Assembly (NCBI RefSeq): GCF_009939225.1
Contig: NZ_JAACJR010000008.1
Span: forward strand, 741,107 to 805,106
Direction: 5' to 3'
Source: Sediminibacterium soli
Lineage (GTDB): Bacteria > Bacteroidota > Bacteroidia > Chitinophagales > Chitinophagaceae
DNA length: 64,000 bases
Shown in pieces: positions 25,035-32,887 of the stretch (positions are counted from its first letter, which is position 1; every line of letters starts with the position of its first letter). Under the pieces are notes generated by a model. It did no database searches and was not told the DNA's origin. It saw nothing but the letters and a program-made list of their open reading frames with translations. The translations under genes and the position numbers were made by a program.

Positions 25035-26312
25035 TTACCAGACATCATTTTTCAATATTCTGTTGCCTACGGCGCAGTCGAGACAACGCCTGTTGCTGCA
25101 ATAATGGTTGGTTAATTCAATAAAGGCCTGCGAGTCAAGTGCGGAACTATGATCTATGCCGGCCTGTTGCCAGCCTTTTGTCAGCGGGTTCTTTTCGGGC
25201 GAAAGCCGGTAGAGAAAATGAACGGCCCGCTCCGTAAAACCGTGGTCCTGTTGATAGGATCCATAGGCAAACAGCAGGGGCGCCACCGTATTGATGATGA
25301 TGTTCTCTGCCATTTGTCTGCCCAGCTGTTTGGGATGAAAAGCGGTTTCTTCGTCAAAACGGTAATGGTAATGCCAGTAATCGTTGGCGGTTACCATAAA
25401 CAGGTTTCTCAGTGCATCGATATCTCCCGTATTTTTTATTTCCTGGAACAGGCCTTTTGTTTTAGTGAGCAGCATGGCCAGCTGGGCCAGGCGTATGGTT
25501 GGGAAAGCCGCGGGCCGCATACGCAGAAACGCAGGCTGTTTGCTTACAGGATGCAGGCTGTATTTTTTCTGCAGGAACCGGTATTCTTTCTGCAGCATGC
25601 ATGCATAGGCATCTGTGTATTTACCCGACAACAGGTTGGCCTGCCCCAGCAACAGGGCCTCCAGCTGGAGCAGCTGTGTTCTGTGTTTGGCACAGACGGT
25701 AACAGGAATGCTCTGTGCCACCAGTTCGAACAGGGTGCTGTTTATTTTCAGACCGAAATTTGCGGCGAGCATACGCCAGCAGACTTCTTCCCAATGGTAC
25801 TGGGTTTGCCTGAGAACCGTATGCATCTGTGCCGCTTTCCGCGACAGCCGTTCCGCCACCAGGCGTTCTTTCCATGCACGCCAGGCGAGGGCAGATAACA
25901 CAGGCAGAAAAGAATGGCAGGGCACACGGGCCAGCGTCTGCATCATCTGCCGGTAACGTTCAAGCAACAGTTTGGGTACGCGTGGTTCCAGTACAACGGT
26001 GGCAACCGGGTTACCGCGTTCATCGCAAAGCGGTCTGTCGTCTTCCCATACCACGTGCAGAATGATATTGCTGTAACGGGTATCGCCGGTATGCTGGTGC
26101 CTATGCCAGTCGGACGAGCGTATGTGCAATTCAATATTGCCTGCCCACCGGGTATTGCCGATACGGATGGATGCGGCGAGAAAATCCGGTCCCTGGTGAC
26201 CGTTCCACTGACCGGGATGTTCAATATGCAGGCATTCAGCCTCCGTTGTCTGCAGGTCTTCCCTGTTATAATACTGGAATTGCCAGATGAACTGCAGCAG
26301 TTTTTCATTCAT
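25035..26312 (-). CDS. DUF2851 family protein
   Basis: A 425-residue cytoplasmic protein of DUF2851 (PF11013), a family found mainly in Bacteroidota. The diagnostic N-terminal block is visible: LLQFIWQFQYYNREDLQT, GPDFLAASIRIGNTRWAGNIELHIRSSDWHRH and ILHVVWEDDRPL. The N-terminal third with conserved Asp, Glu and His residues (GPDF, NIELH, SSDW) resembles a metal-dependent nuclease core, but that is inference. The C-terminus has a cysteine cluster, CSNRRCLDCAVGNRIL, that may bind metal. It follows maf and a UbiA prenyltransferase gene on the same strand, an order that I believe recurs in related genomes. Confidence 0.88.
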   Translation of the reverse strand: MNEKLLQFIWQFQYYNREDLQTTEAECLHIEHPGQWNGHQGPDFLAASIRIGNTRWAGNIELHIRSSDWHRHQHTGDTRYSNIILHVVWEDDRPLCDERGNPVATVVLEPRVPKLLLERYRQMMQTLARVPCHSFLPVLSALAWRAWKERLVAERLSRKAAQMHTVLRQTQYHWEEVCWRMLAANFGLKINSTLFELVAQSIPVTVCAKHRTQLLQLEALLLGQANLLSGKYTDAYACMLQKEYRFLQKKYSLHPVSKQPAFLRMRPAAFPTIRLAQLAMLLTKTKGLFQEIKNTGDIDALRNLFMVTANDYWHYHYRFDEETAFHPKQLGRQMAENIIINTVAPLLFAYGSYQQDHGFTERAVHFLYRLSPEKNPLTKGWQQAGIDHSSALDSQAFIELTNHYCSNRRCLDCAVGNRILKNDVW

Positions 26313-26353
26313 ACCGGAGCTATTGGTCTGAAAAATTACTGCGCAGACAAAGC

Positions 26354-26389
26354 AAAAGTCCCGGCTGCAGGTAAGACCGCGGCAGCCGG
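26354..26389 (-). terminator. Probable terminator after maf
   Basis: CCGGCTGC (26361-26368) pairs with GCAGCCGG (26382-26389). On the minus strand the hairpin is followed by GGACTTTTGC, a short T-run only. Confidence 0.5.
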
Positions 26390-26416
26390 CCTGTTTTTAG
26401 CAATAAAAAAGCGTAA

Positions 26417-27004
26417 TTACTGGGTAATAGTACGCAATGCCTGCACTACCCTGCTTACGGGTAATCCCATTACATTGTAAAAATCGCCCTGTACGGATTT
26501 GATGCCAACCACGCCGATCCATTCCTGTATGGCATAGGCGCCGGCTTTGTCGTAGGGCTCGTATTTGTCAACATAAAACACGATCTGTTCCTCGCTGAGC
26601 GGATGAAACGCCACTTCGGTGGTGTCTGAAAAACTAAGTTCGCCTCCCATATGCAGGATGCTGACACCTGTGATCACTTTATGGTTACGAGCCGATAATG
26701 CGGTAAGCGTGCTGATGGCTTCGGCGCGGTTGGCAGGTTTGCCTATAACGCGGTTGTCAAGTACCACAATGGTATCAGCCGCAAGTATGGTGCGTTTTGC
26801 CAACTGGCCGTGATAGGCTTCCTGCACGTGCCCGAATACCGCTTTTGCCTTGTTATAAGCAATATGCCTGGCTATGTCGGGAAAATCGAGACCGGGAGGA
26901 TAGGACTCGTCGGTATTTTTTACGATTACGTCGAAAGGTATTTCCGCCCATTCGAGCAGCATTTTTCTGCGGGGCGACTGGGAGGCCAGAATAATATCCT
27001 GCAT
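26417..27004 (-). CDS. maf: Maf-like nucleoside triphosphate pyrophosphatase
   Basis: Hydrolyses non-canonical or excess nucleoside triphosphates (dTTP/UTP type in most YhdE-like members) to monophosphates. The 195 residues begin with the Maf signature ILASQSPRRKMLLEW, followed by DESYPPG, the catalytic ILAADTIVVLDNRVIGKP and SALSARNHKVITGVSI. The C-terminal YAIQEWIGVVGIKSVQGDFYNVMGLPV is also characteristic, with the Gln (AIQ) that marks the dTTP/UTP subgroup. Lies 22 bp downstream of the prenyltransferase gene, probably in one transcript with it. Confidence 0.95.
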   Translation of the reverse strand: MQDIILASQSPRRKMLLEWAEIPFDVIVKNTDESYPPGLDFPDIARHIAYNKAKAVFGHVQEAYHGQLAKRTILAADTIVVLDNRVIGKPANRAEAISTLTALSARNHKVITGVSILHMGGELSFSDTTEVAFHPLSEEQIVFYVDKYEPYDKAGAYAIQEWIGVVGIKSVQGDFYNVMGLPVSRVVQALRTITQ

Positions 27005-27026
27005 ATGATGATCCGGTTCGTTTAGG

Positions 27027-27968
27027 TCAGGAATAATACATGCCGAAGAACACCATCGAAAGTATGCCGGTAAGCATTACCATCTTCACGGCGCTGCTTA
27101 ACCGGTGAAACGCCTCGGGTGTTTGTGCCTTGAACAGCCTGGCCAGTATCCACACCAGCGGCGCTACGATGAACAGCATGCAATACAGGGCACTGTGCCA
27201 CCAGCCAAAAGGCAATACATACAATTGCAGAATGGTCAATGCCGCCACCAGCACAATGATCCATACCGCCACAAATACCTTGCTGGCATTCAGTCCCCAT
27301 ACAATGGGCATGGTGCGGCAGTTGTATTTCCTGTCGCCTTCCATATCTTCCATATCCTTGATCACTTCGCGGATCAGTGATATTACAAACGCAAAACAGG
27401 TATAAACCACGGTGAGCCGGAAGAAACGTATTTCGTCCTGATCGGCGCGCAGAAACTCGCGCACATCAAACGGGTATTTTGCCAGGAAAAGGATACCGAT
27501 CACCCAGGCGGTCATCAGCGAGATAATGATATTGCCGATCAGCAGCTGTTTTTTGAAATTGGTCGAATAAAACCAAAGCAGCACGATGCTGGCAATATTG
27601 GCCAGCACCAGGTGCCAGTACTGCGCTATCGGCAACGCCAGTACGGTGAAAAAAAGTCCCATCAGGCTCAGGAACATATGCCAGAAGATAACCCACCGGC
27701 GGTTGATCAGCACATTCACCACCACTTTATCGGGTTTATTGACCTGGTCGATGTTCAGGTCAAAATAATCGTTGATGATATACCCTGCCGCCGCAATCAG
27801 CAGCGAGGCAAGACAAAGAAAAACAAACTGCCTGTTTTCTCCTGCCGCGATCATACCGTGGGAGTAGGCTTTCCTAAAAATGCAGCATTCGAACAGCAGC
27901 TGCGTAAGCGCGATGAACACCAGGTTAGGCCACCTGACCAGTCTCAAAAATGCTGCGATCGTTTTCAT
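27027..27968 (-). CDS. UbiA-family prenyltransferase (geranylgeranylglycerol-phosphate synthase-like)
   Basis: Integral membrane prenyltransferase, 313 residues with about 8-9 hydrophobic helices. The first Asp-rich motif NDYFDLNIDQVNKPDK binds the prenyl diphosphate through Mg2+. The second motif is degenerate but acidic (REVIKDMEDMEGDRKYN). The sequence context resembles the Bacteroidota proteins annotated as geranylgeranylglycerol-phosphate geranylgeranyltransferase rather than UbiA or MenA, but substrate assignment within this family is uncertain. Leads the run UbiA-maf-DUF2851. Divergent from bestrophin across a repeat-filled 288-bp spacer. Confidence 0.87.
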   Translation of the reverse strand: MKTIAAFLRLVRWPNLVFIALTQLLFECCIFRKAYSHGMIAAGENRQFVFLCLASLLIAAAGYIINDYFDLNIDQVNKPDKVVVNVLINRRWVIFWHMFLSLMGLFFTVLALPIAQYWHLVLANIASIVLLWFYSTNFKKQLLIGNIIISLMTAWVIGILFLAKYPFDVREFLRADQDEIRFFRLTVVYTCFAFVISLIREVIKDMEDMEGDRKYNCRTMPIVWGLNASKVFVAVWIIVLVAALTILQLYVLPFGWWHSALYCMLFIVAPLVWILARLFKAQTPEAFHRLSSAVKMVMLTGILSMVFFGMYYS

Positions 27969-28020
27969 GCTGAAGGCTGCAAGATAACCCAGGCAGGCGA
28001 TTTATGAAAATAATGGATTA

Positions 28021-28227
28021 GGGATTAGCGGATGATGGACGGTATCATCTCTGCGTATCTCTGCACCTCCTGCGTCTCTGCGGTGAATGAGTGCCTTGTC
28101 ATCACCGCAGGAGAAGCGAGTTTCGCAGAGGGTAAGCCTTTATTTCGAAGTTATCACCTGATTTTCGAAGTACCCGATAATCCAATCCGCCAATCCATCA
28201 TCCGCCAATCCGTAATCCGCTAATCCC
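28021..28227. repeat. Inverted low-complexity words between UbiA and bestrophin genes
   Basis: GGGATTAGCGGAT (28021-28033) is inverted at 28215-28227, surrounded by further GGATTAGCGGATGATGG-type words. Inside lies CTCTGCGTATCTCTGCACC..CTCTGCGGTGA and its imperfect inverse TCACCGCAGGAGAAGCGAG..CGCAGAG. No gene is supported here. Unlike the other inverted spacers this one separates divergent genes, so it is not a shared terminator. Confidence 0.7.
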
Positions 28228-28244
28228 CATCCCCCGAACTTTGT

Positions 28245-28252
28245 TATTTTTA
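28245..28252 (+). promoter_or_regulatory. -7 box for bestrophin
   Basis: TATTTTTA ends 4 nt before the ATG at 28257, predicting a leaderless mRNA. Confidence 0.4.
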
Positions 28253-28256
28253 ACCC

Positions 28257-29132
28257 ATGATCAGCTATAACCCGAAAGTATGGCTCAATATTTTCCGCTT
28301 TCATAAGGCGGACACTTTTCGCCAGCTGCTGCCGCTGATGCTGGCTATCGGTTTGTTCTCCTGGGGTATTGTATACCTGGAGCAGGAATACCTGCAGTTA
28401 TCAGCCAACAGCTATGCCAAAAATCTCACCACCATGCACAGCCTGCTGGGATTTGCCATTTCCATGCTGCTGGTATTCCGCACCAATACCGCTTACGACC
28501 GCTGGTGGGAAGGCAGGAAGTCATGGGGAGCGCTGGTTAACAACAGCCGCAATCTTTCGATCAAACTCAACAGCATACTGCATGCCGACGACGAAAAGAA
28601 CAGGAGCTTTTTCCGTAAATGCATTTCGCTGTTCGGCTTCGAGCTGAAGGATCACCTGCAGAACGAACGCACAAGACTGGCGCTCGACTCAACGCCGCAC
28701 CCGGAGATACCTGATTTTGACACCAAAAAACATATCCCCAACCAGGTGGCGGGACTGCTGATGAATAAGATAAACCTGCTTTACCGCGACCAGGCAATCA
28801 CCGGTTACCAGCTGCTGATGCTGAATGCGGAACTGCAGTCCTTTCTCGATATCTGCGGCGCCTGTGAGCGGATCAAGAATACGCCGATCCCTTTTTCGTA
28901 CAGCGCCTTTATCAAAAAATTCATTTTCTTTTACGTGATCACCCTGCCGATCGGTTTTGCACTTACGCTGGGGTATTTTACGATACCGGTGGTGATCTTT
29001 GTATTTTACGTGCTGGCAAGCCTGGAACTGATCGCGGAAGAAATTGAAGACCCGTTCGGAAAAGACGATAACGATCTTCCCATGCAGCGTATGTGCGAAA
29101 ACATAAGAAAGAATGTGTACGAGATACTGTGA
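28257..29132 (+). CDS. Bestrophin family ion channel (UPF0187)
   Basis: Pentameric membrane channel family; bacterial members conduct cations while animal bestrophins conduct chloride. The 291-residue protein has the conserved LLGFAISMLLVFRTNTAYDRWWEGRKSWGALVNNSRN segment (summarised: FRTN, YDRWWEGR), two N-terminal helices and two helices near residues 220-265, and the C-terminal acidic motif LIAEEIEDPFGKDDNDLP. All landmarks of the family are intact. It is convergent with the KdsC-like phosphatase gene, with only 33 bp between the stops. Confidence 0.94.
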   Translation: MISYNPKVWLNIFRFHKADTFRQLLPLMLAIGLFSWGIVYLEQEYLQLSANSYAKNLTTMHSLLGFAISMLLVFRTNTAYDRWWEGRKSWGALVNNSRNLSIKLNSILHADDEKNRSFFRKCISLFGFELKDHLQNERTRLALDSTPHPEIPDFDTKKHIPNQVAGLLMNKINLLYRDQAITGYQLLMLNAELQSFLDICGACERIKNTPIPFSYSAFIKKFIFFYVITLPIGFALTLGYFTIPVVIFVFYVLASLELIAEEIEDPFGKDDNDLPMQRMCENIRKNVYEIL

Positions 29133-29165
29133 AGAAATGCTTCGGTAGCTTATGCTGCAGGCAGC

Positions 29166-29681
29166 CTACTGCGCTTTCACGGAAGTGTCTTCCGACCAGT
29201 CGCCCCGCAGTTTCATCACTTTTTCAATCACATCGCGGGCGCAGCCTTTGCCACCGGCGAGATGGGATATGTAAATGGAAAGCTGTTTTATTTCCTGTAC
29301 CGCATCCTGCGGGCAGCAGGGTAAGCCGGCAAGCTGCATAACACCATGGTCGGGAATATCATCTCCCATATACAACACCTGCTCCTTACCGATCGCGTGC
29401 TGTTGCAGGTAGCGGGAGAGTATACCGGCTTTGTCGCTGGTCTGCATCCACACTTCCCGCACGCCCAGTTTTTCCAGCCTGTCTTTTACTTCGGGCGAAT
29501 GGCCGCCCGAGATCACCAGCACCCTGTATCCTTTTTTCACGGCCAGCTGCAGGGCATAGCCATCCCTGATGTTCATACTGCGCGCCATTACGCCACCGGG
29601 CAATACCAGCAACGTGCCATCTGTCAGCACGCCGTCCACATCAAAGACAAACGTGGTAATATGTTTGAAACGGTCGAGCAT
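29166..29681 (-). CDS. KdsC-like HAD-family phosphatase
   Basis: A 171-residue HAD-superfamily subclass IIIA phosphatase related to 3-deoxy-D-manno-octulosonate 8-phosphatase. Motif I FVFDVDGVLTDG (nucleophile and acid/base Asp) is at about residues 12-23, motif II VLVISGG, the motif III Lys is in TSDKAGIL, and motif IV is YMGDDIPDHGVM. The length and cap-less layout match KdsC, which supplies Kdo for lipopolysaccharide. The Kdo assignment rests on family similarity; other Bacteroidota copies sit beside DUF2520 genes as here, so a different phosphate ester is possible. Last gene of the minus-strand run DUF2520-ferredoxin-iscX-phosphatase. Confidence 0.88.
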   Translation of the reverse strand: MLDRFKHITTFVFDVDGVLTDGTLLVLPGGVMARSMNIRDGYALQLAVKKGYRVLVISGGHSPEVKDRLEKLGVREVWMQTSDKAGILSRYLQQHAIGKEQVLYMGDDIPDHGVMQLAGLPCCPQDAVQEIKQLSIYISHLAGGKGCARDVIEKVMKLRGDWSEDTSVKAQ

Positions 29682-29781
29682 ACAATGGCCGATTGGTTGA
29701 TTGTTGAAAGCGAATGACTGACGGTTTTCCGTTGATTGATCCGTTCACAAACCCAGAACCCGCCGGTTATTCAACTCGCTG

Positions 29782-30021
29782 CTATTTCTGGTTATCCCTC
29801 CACTCGTACACCCAGGCGCTCTGGATCATTTCGAGGTGCCCTTCGTTGCTTTGTTCACGGGTGCCGGCAAAATGAGGTATCTGAAGCACCCATTCGAGCA
29901 GGTCGGTAAAACGGATCCGGTAGATTTTTCCTTCGTTGAATTCATCGCCAAAACGCTCATAGAGTTTCATCGCAATATCTTCATGGTCGTTCCAGTGAAT
30001 GGGCGGCTCATAGTGGCTCAT
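29782..30021 (-). CDS. iscX: Fe-S cluster assembly protein IscX
   Basis: A 79-residue acidic protein (IscX/YfhJ). The family core IHWNDHEDIAMKLYERFGD, then RFTDLLEWVLQIPHFAG and the C-terminal MIQSAWVYEWRDN, is intact. IscX binds the cysteine desulfurase IscS and iron and tunes cluster synthesis; ferredoxin is known to compete for the same surface on IscS. It lies 30 bp downstream of a 2Fe-2S ferredoxin gene and is probably co-transcribed, although iscS and iscU are not in the window. No separate promoter was seen. Confidence 0.93.
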   Translation of the reverse strand: MSHYEPPIHWNDHEDIAMKLYERFGDEFNEGKIYRIRFTDLLEWVLQIPHFAGTREQSNEGHLEMIQSAWVYEWRDNQK

Positions 30022-30051
30022 AATAGTCGGGTTGAAGTTGGAAGTTGTTGC

Positions 30052-30387
30052 TTATTCACCAAGAAATTGCGTCTGGTCGGGTAAGGTAATGGCGACTTCG
30101 CCGCTTCCCGGCTGCAGTACGCACTGGCAGCCCAGTCTTGAATTGATACGCGGATTTACGGCACGGTCAATAAAATCCTCCTCTTTATCGCTCAGTTCCT
30201 CCAGGTGATCCATGCCTTTATCGATGTATATATGACAGGTACTGCAGGCGCAAACGGCTCCGCAATTATGGTGAAGTTCAATATCGTTATCCAGGCAAAC
30301 CTCGAGCAGACTCTGGTCGGGCTGTATATTGGTCAGTGTCACTTCCTCCAGTCCCTTCTGTTCAAACTTGATCTTGATCGAATACAT
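30052..30387 (-). CDS. fdx: 2Fe-2S ferredoxin, adrenodoxin/Isc type
   Basis: A 111-residue electron carrier. Cluster ligands follow the CX5CX2C...C pattern: Cys42, Cys48, Cys51 (NCGAVCACSTCHIYIDKG) and Cys87 (SRLGCQC). Two additional Cys (46 and 89) are not ligands in the family. Acidic helix EELSDKEEDF is the usual docking region. This type supplies electrons for Fe-S assembly, in agreement with the iscX gene that follows. The start is set by a TATTTTTGC box 17 nt upstream. Confidence 0.94.
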   Translation of the reverse strand: MYSIKIKFEQKGLEEVTLTNIQPDQSLLEVCLDNDIELHHNCGAVCACSTCHIYIDKGMDHLEELSDKEEDFIDRAVNPRINSRLGCQCVLQPGSGEVAITLPDQTQFLGE

Positions 30388-30404
30388 AACGCGTCTTTGG
30401 CCCG

Positions 30405-30412
30405 CAAAAATA
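30405..30412 (-). promoter_or_regulatory. -7 box for the ferredoxin-iscX unit
   Basis: Minus-strand TATTTTTG followed by C, a full match to TAnnTTTGC, 17 nt before the ATG at 30387. Implies the ferredoxin gene is transcribed independently of the upstream DUF2520 gene. Confidence 0.6.
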
Positions 30413-30491
30413 ATTTAGGAATACCGATTTCCTGTTCGAGTTGAGAAAAAACTTACCGTTTCGGGTAAAATAGATGGTTCCCGGGGCCAAA

Positions 30492-31262
30492 TCAGCGCTC
30501 ATAACCGTTTTTCAGCAAAAGACTACGGGTGATTTCCCGGTATAATCGATCCAGCTGCGGGTAATCCCGCAGCAAAGCCTCATGCTTGCCGATCGTCTTC
30601 CTGTCGCCCCGGAAAGCCGGTCCCGCCTGCAACCGGGCCGGTGGCAGCTGCCGCAGGGCTTTGGCGGTTTCTTCGATGATCGGGTAAAAAACGCTGAAAT
30701 CGATGCCTTCCCCCGCACAATACTCCGCCGCCAGCTGGTACAGGTGATTGGGGAAATTGGCCGTAACCGATGCCAGCATATGCATTTTTTCACGCCTGCC
30801 ATCGTCGGCAACAGCGATACTGTCGGAGAAATTACCGGCAAAATCCCTGATCCTGTCTATTACCGCGGCGGTATTGCCATCGATGATAACCGAAACAGGA
30901 CCGAGTTCCTGCATCGATCTCCTGATCATCTTCATCGGCCAGATGACGCCGTAATGCGAACTGGCACCCGCAAGCACCTCCCTGCTCACAGAACCCGCGG
31001 TATGTACCAGCAACCTGTCTCCCAGTGAAAGCTGCGCCGCCACCCCGGGCAGTGCATCGTCGGTAACGCACAATATATATATGTCTGCTTCCCGTTCTAT
31101 ATCGCCGATAGCCGATACGGCCTGCGCCTGCAGTTCGCCGGCAAGGCTGTGTGCATGCGTGGCGGTGCGGCTGTATACCTGGCGAATGGTGTGGCCCCCG
31201 GCGGCAAGCATCCGTCCAAAAACTGTAGCCACATTACCCGAACCTATGATCGTAACCTGCAT
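30492..31262 (-). CDS. Rossmann-like and DUF2520 domain protein
   Basis: A 256-residue NAD(P)-binding protein related to pyrroline-5-carboxylate reductase and 3-hydroxyisobutyrate dehydrogenase folds. The dinucleotide motif VTIIGSGNVATVFGRML is at residues 3-19. A Rossmann domain (about 1-115; ILCVTDDALPGVA, LLVHTAGSVS, YGVIWPMKMI) is followed by the helical DUF2520 domain (about 120-250; MLASVTANFPNHLYQLAAEYC, PIIEETAKAL, GPAFRGDRKTI). The enzymatic activity is unknown. Its ATG is only 11 bp from the ATG of the divergent hydrolase gene, so its promoter must lie within the hydrolase coding sequence. Confidence 0.92.
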   Translation of the reverse strand: MQVTIIGSGNVATVFGRMLAAGGHTIRQVYSRTATHAHSLAGELQAQAVSAIGDIEREADIYILCVTDDALPGVAAQLSLGDRLLVHTAGSVSREVLAGASSHYGVIWPMKMIRRSMQELGPVSVIIDGNTAAVIDRIRDFAGNFSDSIAVADDGRREKMHMLASVTANFPNHLYQLAAEYCAGEGIDFSVFYPIIEETAKALRQLPPARLQAGPAFRGDRKTIGKHEALLRDYPQLDRLYREITRSLLLKNGYER

Positions 31263-31269
31263 ATCTTTG
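31262..31269 (+). promoter_or_regulatory. -7 box for the alpha/beta hydrolase, overlapping the DUF2520 start
   Basis: TATCTTTG, full match to TAnnTTTG, ends 4 nt before the ATG at 31274. Its first base is also the first base of the DUF2520 start codon on the other strand. Confidence 0.6.
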
Positions 31270-31273
31270 GTTG

Positions 31274-32143
31274 ATGAAGTTGAAACTAGCGCAGCGGTTG
31301 CTGGTCAGCTATTATATCACGCAATTTAAAGCACTGGCGCTGGTTTCTCCGCGCCGGGCAGCCGAAAAAGCATTCGATCTTTTCTGCACACCGCTGCCCG
31401 TCAAAAAACACAAAAAGCCACCCGCCGCCTTTGAAACAGCCACACGAACGCTGTTCCGGTTTGAAGGAATGGCCATCCGCGGCTACCAGTGGGTGCCGGC
31501 CCATGCCAATGGAAAAAAAGTGATGGTGCTGCACGGGTTCAGCAGCCAGGTGTTCAAGTTCGACAAATATGTGCAGCCGCTGCTGAAAGCAGGATTTGAA
31601 GTATATATGTTCGATGCGCCGGCACACGGCTTCAGCGAGGGTAAACGCATTACGGCCGTACTGTACAAGAAAATATTGCTCGAGGCCGACAGACAGTTCG
31701 GTCCGTTCTACGCCATGATCGGTCATTCACTGGGCGCATTGGCTGCCTCGCTTGCATTTGAGGAAATAGCGGAACCGGAACAGCGAAAACTGGTGCTGAT
31801 TGCACCCGCAACGGAAACGGAAACCGCCATCGCCAATTTCTTTCGGGTGATTAAAGTAGACCCGGCCGTAAAAGAGCATTTCCGGGCGCTGATACGCGAG
31901 GTAGGCGGAAAGGATATCGATTATTTCTCTGTAAACAGGGCGGTGCGACATATCCCCTCCGCCATATTATGGGTGCACGACCGGCACGATTCCATCTGCC
32001 CCATTAAAGACATTCAACCCACCCTGCAGGCCAGTCCGGCGCATATTCGGTTTCAGCTCACAGAACACCTGGGACACAACCGAATCTACAAAGACGCGGG
32101 TGTGATCCGGGATGTGGTGTCTTTCCTGGAGAAGGGAAGCTGA
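31274..32143 (+). CDS. Alpha/beta hydrolase
   Basis: A 289-residue serine hydrolase of the alpha/beta fold. Visible features are the oxyanion strand KVMVLHGFSSQ, the nucleophile elbow MIGHSLGALAAS (Ser), the acid loop WVHDRHDSICPI (Asp) and the catalytic His in EHLGHNRIYKD, so the triad is complete. It has no signal peptide; the N-terminal helix is amphipathic and basic. The substrate is unknown; short-chain esters or thioesters are typical for this branch. The start is the ATG at 31274 (a TTG immediately before is ignored) because the -7 box ends four bases upstream. Confidence 0.88.
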   Translation: MKLKLAQRLLVSYYITQFKALALVSPRRAAEKAFDLFCTPLPVKKHKKPPAAFETATRTLFRFEGMAIRGYQWVPAHANGKKVMVLHGFSSQVFKFDKYVQPLLKAGFEVYMFDAPAHGFSEGKRITAVLYKKILLEADRQFGPFYAMIGHSLGALAASLAFEEIAEPEQRKLVLIAPATETETAIANFFRVIKVDPAVKEHFRALIREVGGKDIDYFSVNRAVRHIPSAILWVHDRHDSICPIKDIQPTLQASPAHIRFQLTEHLGHNRIYKDAGVIRDVVSFLEKGS

Positions 32144-32210
32144 ATGGTAAAAAGCTGACTGGCCGGTCAACAGAGATGCTTGTTTCGGCAAACCAGCTTT
32201 TCACCCATTC
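32142..32210. terminator. Imperfect hairpin between convergent genes
   Basis: GAATGGTAAAAAGCTG (32142-32157) pairs imperfectly with CAGCTTTTCACCCATTC (32194-32210). Lies between the stops of the hydrolase and the Tyr-rich exported protein and may terminate both. Confidence 0.5.
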
Positions 32211-32217
32211 GCCTCTG

Positions 32218-32667
32218 CTAAAATCTTGCACTGATGTTCACCGACACACCGGGCCGGGTTACGATCACCGGGCGGTAGCGTTCTTCGTATACGGGCACAG
32301 CCCTGTAATAGCGGCGGTAGTGTGCGCGGTTATCGCGCCAGATATCGTCGTCGTCTTCGCGGTAAACGATGTAGCTGGGCTGGTTATATACCACTACCGA
32401 TGGCGGCAATATGGATGCATTGATCCAGACGCCATTGCGCGGGTACCAGTACCTGTGCGATACCGGGCTGAAATACACATTGGCGGAAGGATAGTAATAA
32501 TAGCCCCCGCGCTTCCATCCCTTATCGTCCCGGTCATCGTCCCTGTCTTCTCTCCATTCCTTGGCACGTTTGCCCCAGGCTTTTGCATGCGGCGGTTGCG
32601 CTTTTACCTCATTCGTTACCACGCCGGCTGCAAAAAGCAGCATCCCTATCACGGTTATCTTTTTCAT
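32218..32667 (-). CDS. Hypothetical exported Tyr/Arg/Asp-rich protein
   Basis: A 149-residue protein of unknown function. Signal peptide MKKITVIGMLLFAAGVVTNEVKAQ is followed by a strongly charged segment (AKEWREDRDDDRDDKG) and a Tyr-rich part with GYYYYPSANVYFSPVSHRYW, a pattern seen in many small secreted Bacteroidota proteins. It ends GVSVNISARF, an aromatic-terminated strand. Probably periplasmic or outer-membrane associated. The start was set at the ATG at 32667, where the signal peptide begins, rather than the longer frame to 32697. Confidence 0.72.
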   Translation of the reverse strand: MKKITVIGMLLFAAGVVTNEVKAQPPHAKAWGKRAKEWREDRDDDRDDKGWKRGGYYYYPSANVYFSPVSHRYWYPRNGVWINASILPPSVVVYNQPSYIVYREDDDDIWRDNRAHYRRYYRAVPVYEERYRPVIVTRPGVSVNISARF

Positions 32668-32751
32668 AACGATTGTTTTTGATTCCTGCTTCACCAAAGG
32701 CGAACATCATGCCAGAAATGATTGAAAATGGGGCAATTTTTTTTAACATTT

Positions 32752-32781
32752 TTTGCGAATTGCGGGTTTCAGTTAATATTG
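32752..32781 (+). promoter_or_regulatory. topA promoter
   Basis: TTTG (32752-32755), an 18-bp spacer and TAATATTG (32774-32781) followed by C match the Bacteroidota -33/-7 layout, with one mismatch in the -7 box. This predicts a leader of about 100 nt before the ATG at 32888. Confidence 0.55.
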
Positions 32782-32887
32782 CAGCGGGACCGGCGCCCGG
32801 TTTTCCGTTTTTTCGAGGCGCTTGGCAGCGGCGAAAAACATAGTTGAACCTCAGCAAAACCTGCACTGGCAGCGGATTTCAGGCGAT

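Noticed and set aside
28032..28223. 63-codon frame in the UbiA-bestrophin spacer
   Set aside because: It reads through inverted low-complexity words and has no family features.
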